From a virus, in IMG/VR virus record IMGVR_UViG_3300020061_000018, positions 1 through 33,515 of that record: a stretch of 33,515 nt of DNA, one strand, 5' to 3'. This document shows, in pieces, positions 1 through 8,079 of this stretch. Below the pieces are notes generated by a model. It saw only the letters and a list, made by a program, of their open reading frames with translations. It made no database searches and was not told the DNA's origin. A program made the position numbers and the translations under genes. Position 1 is the first letter of the stretch; every line of letters starts with the position of its first letter.

Positions 1-1536
1 GCGCTCGAATAGGAAGACGGTCCCGATATCGAATGCCGTAGTCGAGTTCAACGGGATCGTTACTATGGCACTGGAGCCGTTGTTCATTATCGTGGTGTGA
101 CCCACATCAGCGAAGCCCAGGGTGATGCCGGCCGTATAGGTCACTGGCGCAATCACCAAGCTCCCGAAGGGGAACACTTGAACGGTTGAGCCGGCGGAAA
201 TAGCCCCCGGCGAATTGACCGACAGCTTTCCTGTGCCAGTGACCGCCATGGGCGTCGTCGGATCGGCACCACCGCCGTAATACTGGAAGCCGCAACCGTC
301 TATATTGAGGACCCCTCCCGACACCAGGAAGCATCGAATGCCGACAAGCTGGGGACCGTAGGTGCTGAATGTGCAATCCCGAATGTTCCCGAACCCGGCC
401 ATATTGATGCCGTACGGCGCGACGGCGGAGCCAACACCGTTGTTCTCGAAACCGCAGCCTCTGACTGCAGTGATGCCGTTGGCCGCACCGATGCCCGAGT
501 AGACGTTGAGAACGAAGTAGCAGTTCTCCACGTTCACATCGTAGGCGCCCCCCTGAATGTTCAGGCCGTAGTTGCCGTTCTGCCGGGCGCCACCGCCTTG
601 CCAATGGATGGCGCTGAGAATGCCGCCGCTGGCGTGCTCCATGTAGACGCCATCTTGGCCGCATTGCTCCGCCCAGCAGTTCTGGATGGTGCCCTCGAAC
701 ACATTGCCGGACAGCTCTATGCCGTTCGTGTTGGCACCAACCACATCGACATTATCGATAACGAAAGACCACAGGTTGCCCGTGCTGTTCGGGCATGAAA
801 GACGCAGACCGGAGCTTTCCCCGCCGGCCGGGCTGACCATGTTGGTGAGGCCGCCCAGGATGGTGAAGTTCCGAAACTGGACATAGCGCACCTGATGGGT
901 ACCGGCGTTGATCGCAATCACGGGCTGGTTGGTGCCGGTCGGGAGCGCGCTGACGATATTGCAGCCGTTGCCGTCGAAGCCGACCGGCCCGGTGATGTCA
1001 TCGGCGATGTTGATGACGATGGGCGCCGTGACCGTGTAGGTGGCGCCTGGGGTGCCGACGACTAGCACCTTGTTGGTGAAAGCGTAGGCCAGAATATCCG
1101 CCAAGCTGCGCGTATCTGGTGCCAAATAGTCGGTGCCAGCCACGGCTGCTGAGATAGCGGTGCCGTTGCTCTTGATGAGGCCTACAGGCGTAGCCGAGAG
1201 CGTGATTACGGGGGTCGTGGTCGGACTGGCTACCGAGCCGGCAAAGCCGTTCGCAGAGGCCACGGAGAGGCTTGTGACGGTGCCCGAGCCACTGCCGCCC
1301 GCGATGGCTGTGGAGACCGCGACGAGAATGCGACCCTTGGCGTCGATCGTGATCTGCGGGACATGGGTCGAATCGCCATAGGTCCCTGCCGTAACTCCAG
1401 TCGTGGAGAGACCAACCGTTCCTGTCGTGTGGATCGGGTTGGGCGTGAGGACGATATCGCTGTCAGACTGACTGATGCTGACGGCGGTTGTCTGCGTCCA
1501 GGTGCCGGCGGGAACGGGTACGGGGGCCCAAGTCAT
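1..1536 (-). CDS. Tailspike / tail fibre with parallel beta-helix (3' end cut by window)
   Basis: The reading frame is open from the ATG at 1536 to the window edge: 512 codons, no stop. The first ~150 residues are Thr/Ser/Val-rich fibre-type sequence (VTSLSVASANGFAGSVASP, then AAVAGTDYLAPDT), as in tail-attachment regions of phage fibres. From about residue 150 it becomes a series of short Gly/Asn/Val strands with NC and GCGF turns (IQNCWAEQCG, VRGCGFENNGVG, IDGCGFQYYGG), the look of a right-handed parallel beta-helix (pectate-lyase-3 fold). Such proteins bind and often cleave host surface polysaccharide. It starts 1 bp after the stop of the upstream ejection protein and is the last visible gene of the late operon. 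Fold confidence is good; substrate and enzymatic activity cannot be told. Confidence 0.85.
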   Translation of the reverse strand, partial: MTWAPVPVPAGTWTQTTAVSISQSDSDIVLTPNPIHTTGTVGLSTTGVTAGTYGDSTHVPQITIDAKGRILVAVSTAIAGGSGSGTVTSLSVASANGFAGSVASPTTTPVITLSATPVGLIKSNGTAISAAVAGTDYLAPDTRSLADILAYAFTNKVLVVGTPGATYTVTAPIVINIADDITGPVGFDGNGCNIVSALPTGTNQPVIAINAGTHQVRYVQFRNFTILGGLTNMVSPAGGESSGLRLSCPNSTGNLWSFVIDNVDVVGANTNGIELSGNVFEGTIQNCWAEQCGQDGVYMEHASGGILSAIHWQGGGARQNGNYGLNIQGGAYDVNVENCYFVLNVYSGIGAANGITAVRGCGFENNGVGSAVAPYGINMAGFGNIRDCTFSTYGPQLVGIRCFLVSGGVLNIDGCGFQYYGGGADPTTPMAVTGTGKLSVNSPGAISAGSTVQVFPFGSLVIAPVTYTAGITLGFADVGHTTIMNNGSSAIVTIPLNSTTAFDIGTVFLFER

Positions 1537-1537
1537 A

Positions 1538-3262
1538 CTATTGATCCAGTAAGCCGGGGATGCTTTGCAGGGCCTGCGAGCCGTACTGGGCGCGCATGTT
1601 CGTTCTGCCGGCTAGCTGGTTCGCCAGATAGGCGCGACCCGCTGCCGAGTTGTAGAAACGAGAGAGTGCATAGGGAGTAGCAGCAGCCGCAGCACCTACG
1701 CCGATGGCCGGCAATAAGCCCCCACCTGTCGCCGCCGTTCCTCCCGCCATGGCCGAGAACAAGCCGCCCCCGGTCAACAGCTTCTGCCACATGCCGCGCT
1801 CGGGTGTGCCGCTGTTCGGAACCTTGCCGGCAATGTAGTCGCCAACCCGAGACAGTTCATTCAACTGCCCGCGTCCGCGCCCATAGCCCTCTTTGTCGCC
1901 TTGCCGTACGGCGGTTCTCAGTGAACTGAAAGGAACGTCGCCGGCTGCACGAGCCGCTTGTGTTCCGCCACTAACCGCAGTGTCGATTGTCTTGAGGGCC
2001 TGATATTGCCGGCGAGCTTCCCGCCACTCCTGCCGGAGCGCGCCCGAGGTGCTGTTCTCCATGGCGTTATCGAACGCCTCGGCAACGCCACCTAGTGCGC
2101 GCCGGAGGTCTCCATTCTGTGCCTCGCGAATCCGGCGGGCCAAGCCGCTGCGAATGTTCTGATAGAACTCTCCAGTCAGCGCAGGGTTGGCGCCGGGCTG
2201 GCCAATCTGCTGGATGATCGGCGCGACATCCCGCATGTACGAATTGAACACTGGCGCTACGTCTGTCGGCAGCCGTCTGCCATATTCATTAGCAGCGTGA
2301 CCGATATCGCGCGCGAACTGGATGCCAGCGCGGCCGTTCAAATCAACGGTTGTCCGGCTAACCAAGTCCTCGAAGCGCTGCCCAATGTTGTCGAAGGCAT
2401 GGGCCATCGTGTCGGGCGATGCATCATTCGCCGTCACACCCGCACGGTCCAGCGTGGCTCGATTAAACGCCTGTCGCTGCTGCGTAAAGGTATCGCGCAT
2501 CGGGCCGTTGGCCAGCGGCATGCGGGCCATGACTTCCTCGGCCGCCTGCAAGTTGGGGCTGCCGGTGCGTTGCGCAGGCGTAAGAGGGATACCCTCGCGA
2601 TCCGCTGCCGCTACGATGTTCTGTTCTTGGGGCAGCAGGCGTGCTTGGACAGGGCTAATCACCCGCCTCGCAATGCTGGCCGCTATAGGCGTCGCTATAC
2701 TGGCCGCAGCGCCTAAATAAGGATTGCTCGTCGCTTCCGTGACGCCGCCACCAACACCGCCCGCAATGGCTTGTCCCACCGGCTGGGCGGCGAGTGTCTG
2801 AGAAACGCCCTGCAGCAAGCCACCTGGCGCCGCGAGGCGAGCCACACCAGCGGCCGGGAGTGCAACGGATAAGGCAGTTCCAGCGCCCTCCCCCACCCCG
2901 CGTGCGATCTTCTCGCCTCGCGTCGCCGGCTCAAAGCGGGAGGTGCGGTTATCCGTCAGTGTGCCGGCTTTGGGGCTGAGAATGTCGGTGAATTCGTGAA
3001 TACGGCCCGGCAGCGTGGCAACGTAGTCGATGCCCTTCTTGATGCTCTCCGATCCGCCTATAGGATCGGCCTGTATGGGGACGCCGATCTTGCGCAGACC
3101 CTTTGAGACAAGATCCACCGGCGCGCCGAACAGATCGGCCACCAGCGAGTCATTCACGCCCTGCGCGCCCTGCCCAACGATGCGCGCAACCTTGCGCGTC
3201 GTGTCGTCAGCCGGGACTTCTTCCCAGCCGTCCGATGCAGGCACGTCTTCCCAGTCACTCAC
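1538..3262 (-). CDS. Large internal virion / ejection protein
   Basis: 574 residues. The N-terminus is acidic (SDWEDVPASDGWEEVPADD), a layout often seen in podovirus ejection-related proteins. It is followed by Ala/Gly-rich, membrane-compatible stretches (GTALSVALPAAGVARLAAPGG, AIAGGVGGGV), a long charged helical middle (about 200-440) and an Ala/Gly-rich C-terminal hydrophobic stretch (LFSAMAGGTAATGGGLLPAIGVGAAAAATPYAL). The gene sits between another Gln-rich virion protein and the tailspike and overlaps the upstream gene by ATGA at 3259-3262. Inference: a protein packaged in the head or tail and injected with the DNA. No specific family name is recognised. Confidence 0.7.
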   Translation of the reverse strand: MSDWEDVPASDGWEEVPADDTTRKVARIVGQGAQGVNDSLVADLFGAPVDLVSKGLRKIGVPIQADPIGGSESIKKGIDYVATLPGRIHEFTDILSPKAGTLTDNRTSRFEPATRGEKIARGVGEGAGTALSVALPAAGVARLAAPGGLLQGVSQTLAAQPVGQAIAGGVGGGVTEATSNPYLGAAASIATPIAASIARRVISPVQARLLPQEQNIVAAADREGIPLTPAQRTGSPNLQAAEEVMARMPLANGPMRDTFTQQRQAFNRATLDRAGVTANDASPDTMAHAFDNIGQRFEDLVSRTTVDLNGRAGIQFARDIGHAANEYGRRLPTDVAPVFNSYMRDVAPIIQQIGQPGANPALTGEFYQNIRSGLARRIREAQNGDLRRALGGVAEAFDNAMENSTSGALRQEWREARRQYQALKTIDTAVSGGTQAARAAGDVPFSSLRTAVRQGDKEGYGRGRGQLNELSRVGDYIAGKVPNSGTPERGMWQKLLTGGGLFSAMAGGTAATGGGLLPAIGVGAAAAATPYALSRFYNSAAGRAYLANQLAGRTNMRAQYGSQALQSIPGLLDQ

Positions 3263-4965
3263 TGGACAAGCCTTCGCTGCTGCTTCCCGGTCTTGGGGTC
3301 GGTGCGGTATTCGTACTTGGGTTCAGCGGTCTTGGGCGCCTCGCCGGATTTCCCGGTTTTCCAGTCAGTGCCGATCGGGTTGCTCTGCACGAAGTTCAGC
3401 GTATCCAGTGACTTCTGGTTGAGCAGCTTGGCGCCCGGAACCGACGCACCCATGCCGCGGCTATACTGATCGCCGAGCGCACTGATGCGGCCATCCATCA
3501 GCTCGATCAGCGTCTGAATGGAAGCCTGAAGCTGTGCCGGCGATTGCGAGGAGCTGATCGTCTCCTTCCAGCCCTTGATTTCTGTGTCGCTGAGATTGGA
3601 GCCCTTGAAGACCTTGGCCACTTCGTCAGCCACCGCATTTCGAGCGGTGTTGAAGTTGTTGACCCGGGGATCGCCAGTCTCCTTGCCGGCCAGATTCAGC
3701 GCCGAGTTGACGATAGGAATGCCGCTGTTGTTCAGCTCCTGCGCCAGCTTGTGCATGGTGCCAAGATGCTGGATCGCGGTGTTCATCGACGTGACGTTCT
3801 TGGCCGAGGCACCGGCGGAGAAATCCTTCGCCGTCGCCAATCGAGACGCATAGCCCGTCTGATCGAAGGAGGGATCGTACTGGCCAGCGAGCGTGGTGAG
3901 CTTCGCGGAGATGGTGCTGTTGCGTGACAGGTTCGGCGGGATCTGCAGCCCGTTGACCATCCGCTTGACCAGCGTCTGATATTCCGGCGGCAGTGTCTTC
4001 AGGAACTCCTCATTGCGGCCCGGCGTCTCCGGCAGTCCGGCCGCGGTCTTGCTGTAATCCTCGCCACCACCCTGCCCACCGGCTGCCGGCGGCGTTGCCG
4101 TGCCGGGAGGAGCCGGGCGTGCGAGAGCCGACTGCGCGGGCGTGAGGGGTGTGGGGGCCTGCACCATCGGCGCGGCTGGCGGCGCGGGAACTTGCACCGG
4201 AGGAGTCGGCGGTGGCGTGAAGACACCCATGCCGGGACCGGCTTCGGACGGCATCGGGTTGATGCCAGCTCCGGGGTTGGCGGTAGGCGGTGGCGCTTGT
4301 GGGGCTGCTTGCGGCGGGGCTTGCGGCAACTGAGGAAGACCAGTGCCCCCATCCATCGGCTGCACGTTGACCTGTCCCGTGATCAGATCGGGCGTGTTGA
4401 CCGTGCGCTTGACCGGATCGATCCAGCCACCGCCTTGAATGGGGATGATCTTGCGGTCGTCGTGCGCCTGTTGCTGCTGGGCTCGAAGGCCGGCAAGCTT
4501 CTCCTGCTGGGTGAACAGCTTTTCCTGTCTGGTATCCGAAGAATGCTGGGCAAGCAGCTTCGTCACCGAACCGATATCACCGGCCTTGGCCGAGGCAATC
4601 GCCGCGGCCTGGAGCTCGGGAGGAAGGCCCTGCAGCTTGGACAGGAATTCCGGGTCAGACAGATACTTCTCCAGCGCGCCCTGCTTGGCGGCGTTCTGCT
4701 TGGCAATGACGCCCTGTTGGTTCATCAGCTTGGCCCGCGCCATTTCGCTGACCTGCTGCTGCGTCTGGCCGGGGACACCACCCAATTGGGCAAGGATCTG
4801 CGCCCGCTGTCCCGGAAGCTGATTTTCTCCCGCGGCAAGCAACAACGCTCCCGTGGAACCGAGGGCGCCGAAAGCCACCTGCCGGCGCTGGAAGTCGGTC
4901 AGGCCGTTATTCGCATCGGCGGTCGAGGGATCGTCGCTGCCGAGGATGGAGTCTAAAAAGCCCAT
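3259..4965 (-). CDS. Internal virion / ejection protein, Gln- and Pro-rich
   Basis: 568 residues, starting MGFLDSILGSDD, a common opening of phage structural proteins. About residues 25-175 are Ala/Gln/Leu-rich helix. Residues ~200-310 are a low-complexity Pro/Ala/Gln linker (PPQAAPQAPPPTANPG). The C-terminal ~250 residues are more globular, with helices such as MNTAIQHLGTMHKLAQELN and an RISALGDQYSRGMGASVPGAKLLNQKSLDTL segment. It lies in the cluster of proteins following the tail lysozyme, matching the ejectosome position of podophages. Function is inferred from position and composition. Confidence 0.65.
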   Translation of the reverse strand: MGFLDSILGSDDPSTADANNGLTDFQRRQVAFGALGSTGALLLAAGENQLPGQRAQILAQLGGVPGQTQQQVSEMARAKLMNQQGVIAKQNAAKQGALEKYLSDPEFLSKLQGLPPELQAAAIASAKAGDIGSVTKLLAQHSSDTRQEKLFTQQEKLAGLRAQQQQAHDDRKIIPIQGGGWIDPVKRTVNTPDLITGQVNVQPMDGGTGLPQLPQAPPQAAPQAPPPTANPGAGINPMPSEAGPGMGVFTPPPTPPVQVPAPPAAPMVQAPTPLTPAQSALARPAPPGTATPPAAGGQGGGEDYSKTAAGLPETPGRNEEFLKTLPPEYQTLVKRMVNGLQIPPNLSRNSTISAKLTTLAGQYDPSFDQTGYASRLATAKDFSAGASAKNVTSMNTAIQHLGTMHKLAQELNNSGIPIVNSALNLAGKETGDPRVNNFNTARNAVADEVAKVFKGSNLSDTEIKGWKETISSSQSPAQLQASIQTLIELMDGRISALGDQYSRGMGASVPGAKLLNQKSLDTLNFVQSNPIGTDWKTGKSGEAPKTAEPKYEYRTDPKTGKQQRRLVQ

Positions 4966-4974
4966 GGTTCTCTC

Positions 4975-5520
4975 CTAGGGCGAAGCCGAGCCGCCGCCGG
5001 CCCCACTCCCATCGCCGCCGCCACTCGCGCCAGCACCGTCCCCGCCACCGCTCACGCCACCGCCTTGGGCGTAGTAGGCCGCGACCTGTGCCCGGTATGC
5101 CGCATCCGCCTGTGCCTGCTGGTAGGCCAGAAATGCTTGCTGCTGGGCGGCTTGCTGATCGACGGGCGCCGCTCCCGGTGCTGCGGGCTGGCCGGGGACT
5201 TGGGGCGTTTGCGGCGTCGGCTGGCCGAGGCGATAGAAGTTCGATGCGAGGGGAATGCCCTGCCCCGGATTCGCCGCCAGCAGGCCGCCCTGCTGCTGCG
5301 CCATGGCGGGGTTTGCCTGGTACTGGGCAAGGAGGCCCGGCACGGCGTTTTGCTTCAGGTTGGCCGCGTGCAAGGCGTCGTAGAGCGCCTGGTTGGCCGG
5401 TCCGAACTTGGCAGCCGTCGCCTGTGCCTGAACGGGTTGAGTCGTCGGCTGTGGCGTCAGCGCCTGCTGAGCGTAGCTGTTGGGTGAAATGGTGTATGGC
5501 CAGAGAGGAGTGGTGGTCAT
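4975..5520 (-). CDS. Low-complexity Gln/Ala/Pro-rich virion-associated protein
   Basis: 181 residues. The middle is repeatedly Gln/Ala/Pro (PVDQQAAQQQAFLAYQQAQAD) and the C-terminus is a Gly/Ser/Ala tail (GGGVSGGGDGAGASGGGDG). No catalytic motif is seen. The start overlaps the stop of the upstream lysozyme by ATGA (5517-5520). A 9-bp gap separates it from the next ejection protein, so it is most likely a small virion or assembly component co-made with the ejection machinery. Composition alone cannot give a function. Confidence 0.6.
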   Translation of the reverse strand: MTTTPLWPYTISPNSYAQQALTPQPTTQPVQAQATAAKFGPANQALYDALHAANLKQNAVPGLLAQYQANPAMAQQQGGLLAANPGQGIPLASNFYRLGQPTPQTPQVPGQPAAPGAAPVDQQAAQQQAFLAYQQAQADAAYRAQVAAYYAQGGGVSGGGDGAGASGGGDGSGAGGGSASP

Positions 5521-6323
5521 GCGGGACCTCCCAGAAGGCCGTAAAGCTTCTTTTGGAGAAGGGGATCGATGAAGTTCGGCATGGCCGCTGCCTGCATTTG
5601 AGGTCGGTGGACCTGTGCCTGCGCCATCTGCATCTGCGGCGCCTGCTGCTGTTGCGGCTGGCTTGCGGCCAATAGGCCTAGCCCAGTCTGCGTCTGCTTG
5701 GCAGCATCACTCTTGCCCATGTCAGCCAAGGCCGAGAGAAGGCCGCCAGTAGGTTGTGTCGCCATCTGGGGTCCCTGCGCCGCTCCCCATGCCAGAAGGC
5801 CTGTAGAGGGGTCCTGCGCCATCGCTCCATTCGCACCGGCGCCGGCATCGACCATCTGCGTCGGAGGTGTCGCCAGCGTCTCCGTCATCGGCGTGGCGTT
5901 TATAAGATCGGCACCCGCGTTGTAGCGCCCGGCGTAGCCGTGAGAGCCGCCCGGGTTGTCGGGCGTGAAGCCGCTCGGACGCAGGTAGTTCAGGACCGCA
6001 TCGTTGGCTTGGGCGTAGGTCTTGGCGTTCGCGAGCTTGGTGCCGGCACCGGATTCGGAGTTGTTCAGTTCGTAGTCGGCAAACGCGAGTTGTGTATTGG
6101 TGTCGGTCGGGTCCATCCCGCTCTTCTTGGCGAAGTCGGTCAGGCCCGCTTGCCGGTCGGGATGCCACTGGAACGTCCCATAGGCCTTCCCGCCGTCGCC
6201 GCTGATCGTGGGATTGCCACCGCTCTCCCATACTGCGTTGCCGGCAAGCGCCGCCGCTTGGTGGGCCGGGTAGCCCTTCCCAACGAAGAAATCGTAGGCG
6301 CGCTTTTTGAAGTCGTCAGCCAT
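5517..6323 (-). CDS. Tail-associated lysozyme (phage tail lysozyme domain)
   Basis: 268 residues from ATG 6323 (MADDF); an upstream in-frame start would add only four residues. The first ~130 residues match the phage tail lysozyme pattern: YDFFVGKGYPAHQAAALAGN, then WESGGNP (probable catalytic Glu33), then GDGGKAYGTFQWHPDR and later GSHGYAGRY. This enzyme family cuts the peptidoglycan glycan chain so DNA can cross the cell wall. After about residue 140 it becomes Gln/Met/Ala-rich (QPQQQQAPQMQMAQAQ), like its two downstream neighbours, suggesting it is part of the ejected complex rather than a free endolysin. It overlaps the upstream gene by 8 bp. Confidence 0.85.
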   Translation of the reverse strand: MADDFKKRAYDFFVGKGYPAHQAAALAGNAVWESGGNPTISGDGGKAYGTFQWHPDRQAGLTDFAKKSGMDPTDTNTQLAFADYELNNSESGAGTKLANAKTYAQANDAVLNYLRPSGFTPDNPGGSHGYAGRYNAGADLINATPMTETLATPPTQMVDAGAGANGAMAQDPSTGLLAWGAAQGPQMATQPTGGLLSALADMGKSDAAKQTQTGLGLLAASQPQQQQAPQMQMAQAQVHRPQMQAAAMPNFIDPLLQKKLYGLLGGPA

Positions 6324-7512
6324 GGCCGAAACCAAGGTTGCTGATCACCAGCTTGCCGCCGATCTCTCGCGTCGAGCCGGGGTATTTGCTCTCCACGTCC
6401 TGCGCCATCGGGCCCACAACCTTGGGGTACGATTTGGGGTCGTCTTTGTAGCGATAGCTCCACATCTCAAGCCCGGTTTCCGGATCGAGCCCCAGCTTCT
6501 TCTTGTCTGTTTTCATGCGTTCGTCGGAGAGGAACGCAAGAGGTGCGGCTTTGGTGAACAAGCCACCAATTTGGCCCGCAAGCCCGATGCCGGCGCTGGC
6601 TGCACCCAAGCCGGACAGAAGGCCGTTGCTGCTTGTCGGCTGCGTCGAGGTCCCGGTGGTATTCGTCGTCTGGCCATAGGGTGTCTGGCCAAGAGCGCTC
6701 TGCAGGATGCCGAGCTGCTGGATGGGGAACTGTTGCTGTTCCTGATAGGCCTGCTGCTGAGCAAGCAACTGAGCCTGCTGCTGCGCCTGGATTGTGTCCT
6801 GTCCCGCCGAGGCCGCGCCAATGCCGGTGAGAAACGACTGCTGCCCCTGCCCCGCCAAGGTGCCGAGCGCGTTCGCGGCGTTCAATTGGGTGCTGGCCCC
6901 CGACAGGCCGGCCTGCTGGTTGTTCTGCTGCGCCGTCAGATTGCGGTTGATGTCGCCCGTCGCCGCCGCCTGTGCCTGCGTAAAGTTCGCGGCCTGCAAC
7001 TGGGATGCGAGATTGCCGGCTGCCGTCGCGGCACCCGCATTCGTCACACCCTCGGCAATGCCCTGCCGCGAGCCGCCGAAGGCCTTGGAAGAGATCGCCT
7101 GATCGCCCACCTGATTGAGCGACTGCTGCCGCTGAACATCCAGCGCCGAGAGCCCATTGTTGATCACGCTCTGTGTGTACGGGTTCATGTAGGCGGAGAG
7201 ATCGGTGTTCGAGAGCTGACCCGCATTCACCTGTGAAGGCTGATATCCGGTCAGCCCCGCAGCGGTGTCCTGCGCCAGGCTATAGGCTGGATTCGTGGAA
7301 CCGACGTTGCTCTGCAGGGCGGCGACGTTCGCCAACTGTCCGGATGTCTGATCGGCAACCCGCTGGCCCGTGTAAGGCCCCATGAGGTTCTGACTGACGC
7401 CCTGCGCGATGCCATAGTTATTCTGGCCGGTCGATTCGACCCAAGCCGGGAGCGAGGTCGTGCTGGTTTGCTGCTGGGTTGAAGTCGAGCCGCCGCCACT
7501 GGATTTACCCAT
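6316..7512 (-). CDS. Virion protein with C-terminal S74 intramolecular chaperone domain
   Basis: 398 residues. Residues 1-300 are Gln/Ala/Ser/Thr-rich, helical and without cysteines. From residue ~326 comes LAFLSDERMKTDKKKLG, followed by a W-S-Y-x-Y-K segment, the signature of the peptidase S74 / intramolecular chaperone auto-processing domain, in which a Ser (here S329) and a Lys (K334) drive self-cleavage after trimeric assembly. The remainder (GPMAQDVESKYPG) fits the short phage version of this domain. The family is common at the end of fibre proteins; here the body looks like an ejection or internal protein instead. It overlaps both neighbours by 8 bp. Confidence 0.75.
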   Translation of the reverse strand: MGKSSGGGSTSTQQQTSTTSLPAWVESTGQNNYGIAQGVSQNLMGPYTGQRVADQTSGQLANVAALQSNVGSTNPAYSLAQDTAAGLTGYQPSQVNAGQLSNTDLSAYMNPYTQSVINNGLSALDVQRQQSLNQVGDQAISSKAFGGSRQGIAEGVTNAGAATAAGNLASQLQAANFTQAQAAATGDINRNLTAQQNNQQAGLSGASTQLNAANALGTLAGQGQQSFLTGIGAASAGQDTIQAQQQAQLLAQQQAYQEQQQFPIQQLGILQSALGQTPYGQTTNTTGTSTQPTSSNGLLSGLGAASAGIGLAGQIGGLFTKAAPLAFLSDERMKTDKKKLGLDPETGLEMWSYRYKDDPKSYPKVVGPMAQDVESKYPGSTREIGGKLVISNLGFGHG

Positions 7513-7864
7513 GGGTCAATTCCTTGGTAAAAACCATGTCGGTCTTCTTCCATCCGTACTTCGGAAGGATCGCTTCCCAGCCGAAACGACCGATCGTCGT
7601 CATGAAGTCGCAGCCATGGTCGAGGGCGTGCTGCTCCACCCGCGAGGAGAGATCCATCACTCCGGGAAGCTCGCCTGCCGTGACCCAGCAATGCAGGTGC
7701 TTCTTGCGCGGGCTCTTGAGGATTTCCGTGAGGCAGACGCCGTGGTCGTTGTCGAAAAGCTGGAATGCCCCCGTACGCAGACCCGGCAGGAAATCCTCCC
7801 ATTCATGGGTACCGCCCCGCTCCAGCGACTTGCGAATGAGCGCAATCTTCTGTTCGGGCGTCAT
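7505..7864 (-). CDS. GNAT-like phage protein
   Basis: 119 residues from ATG 7864, which overlaps the upstream stop by ATGA. The arrangement FQLFDNDHGVCLTEI, then a basic strand ending HLHCWVTAGELPG, a helix SSRVEQHALDHGC and finally TTIGRFGWEAILPKYGWKK resembles the small acetyltransferase-like (GNAT-fold) proteins encoded in podophage tail clusters; the final R-x-G-W...GW is the typical last helix-strand of the fold. A clear acetyl-CoA loop (QxxGxG/A) is not seen, so catalysis is doubtful. Role in the virion is unknown. Confidence 0.6.
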   Translation of the reverse strand: MTPEQKIALIRKSLERGGTHEWEDFLPGLRTGAFQLFDNDHGVCLTEILKSPRKKHLHCWVTAGELPGVMDLSSRVEQHALDHGCDFMTTIGRFGWEAILPKYGWKKTDMVFTKELTHG

Positions 7865-8079
7865 ACCCGGTCCTTCCCGTCCACAAGCGTGGTCGTCATC
7901 ACGCCGGCATTGGAGATCGTGAGCGCGTAGATGGTAGGGGCCGTGGTCGCCGTTCCCGGTGATTGAAGGAGAATGCGCGGCGTCGCCTCGTTCGAAGCCA
8001 CCGCGGCACTCAAGGCCCGTTGAACGGCCGACGCGAAAACCTGCATCTGCGAAATCACCGGAGGAAGCTTCACGTTCAT
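7861..8079 (-). CDS. Small protein in tail cluster, unknown function
   Basis: 72 residues (MNVKLPPVISQMQVFASAVQ start). The ATG at 8079 overlaps the stop of the tail nozzle-like gene by ATGA, which decides against a longer upstream in-frame start. It has an amphipathic helix (residues 8-30), then a Thr/Ala-rich beta-type C-terminus (TATTAPTIYALTISNAGVM). It sits between the tail protein and the GNAT-like gene with overlaps at both ends, so it is clearly part of the structural operon. No family recognised. Confidence 0.65.
   Translation of the reverse strand: MNVKLPPVISQMQVFASAVQRALSAAVASNEATPRILLQSPGTATTAPTIYALTISNAGVMTTTLVDGKDRV

Noticed and set aside
6307-7236. A 309-codon + frame opposite the S74-domain gene
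   Set aside because: Arg/Leu-rich shadow sequence with no ribosome-binding site or motif; the leftward gene explains the region.
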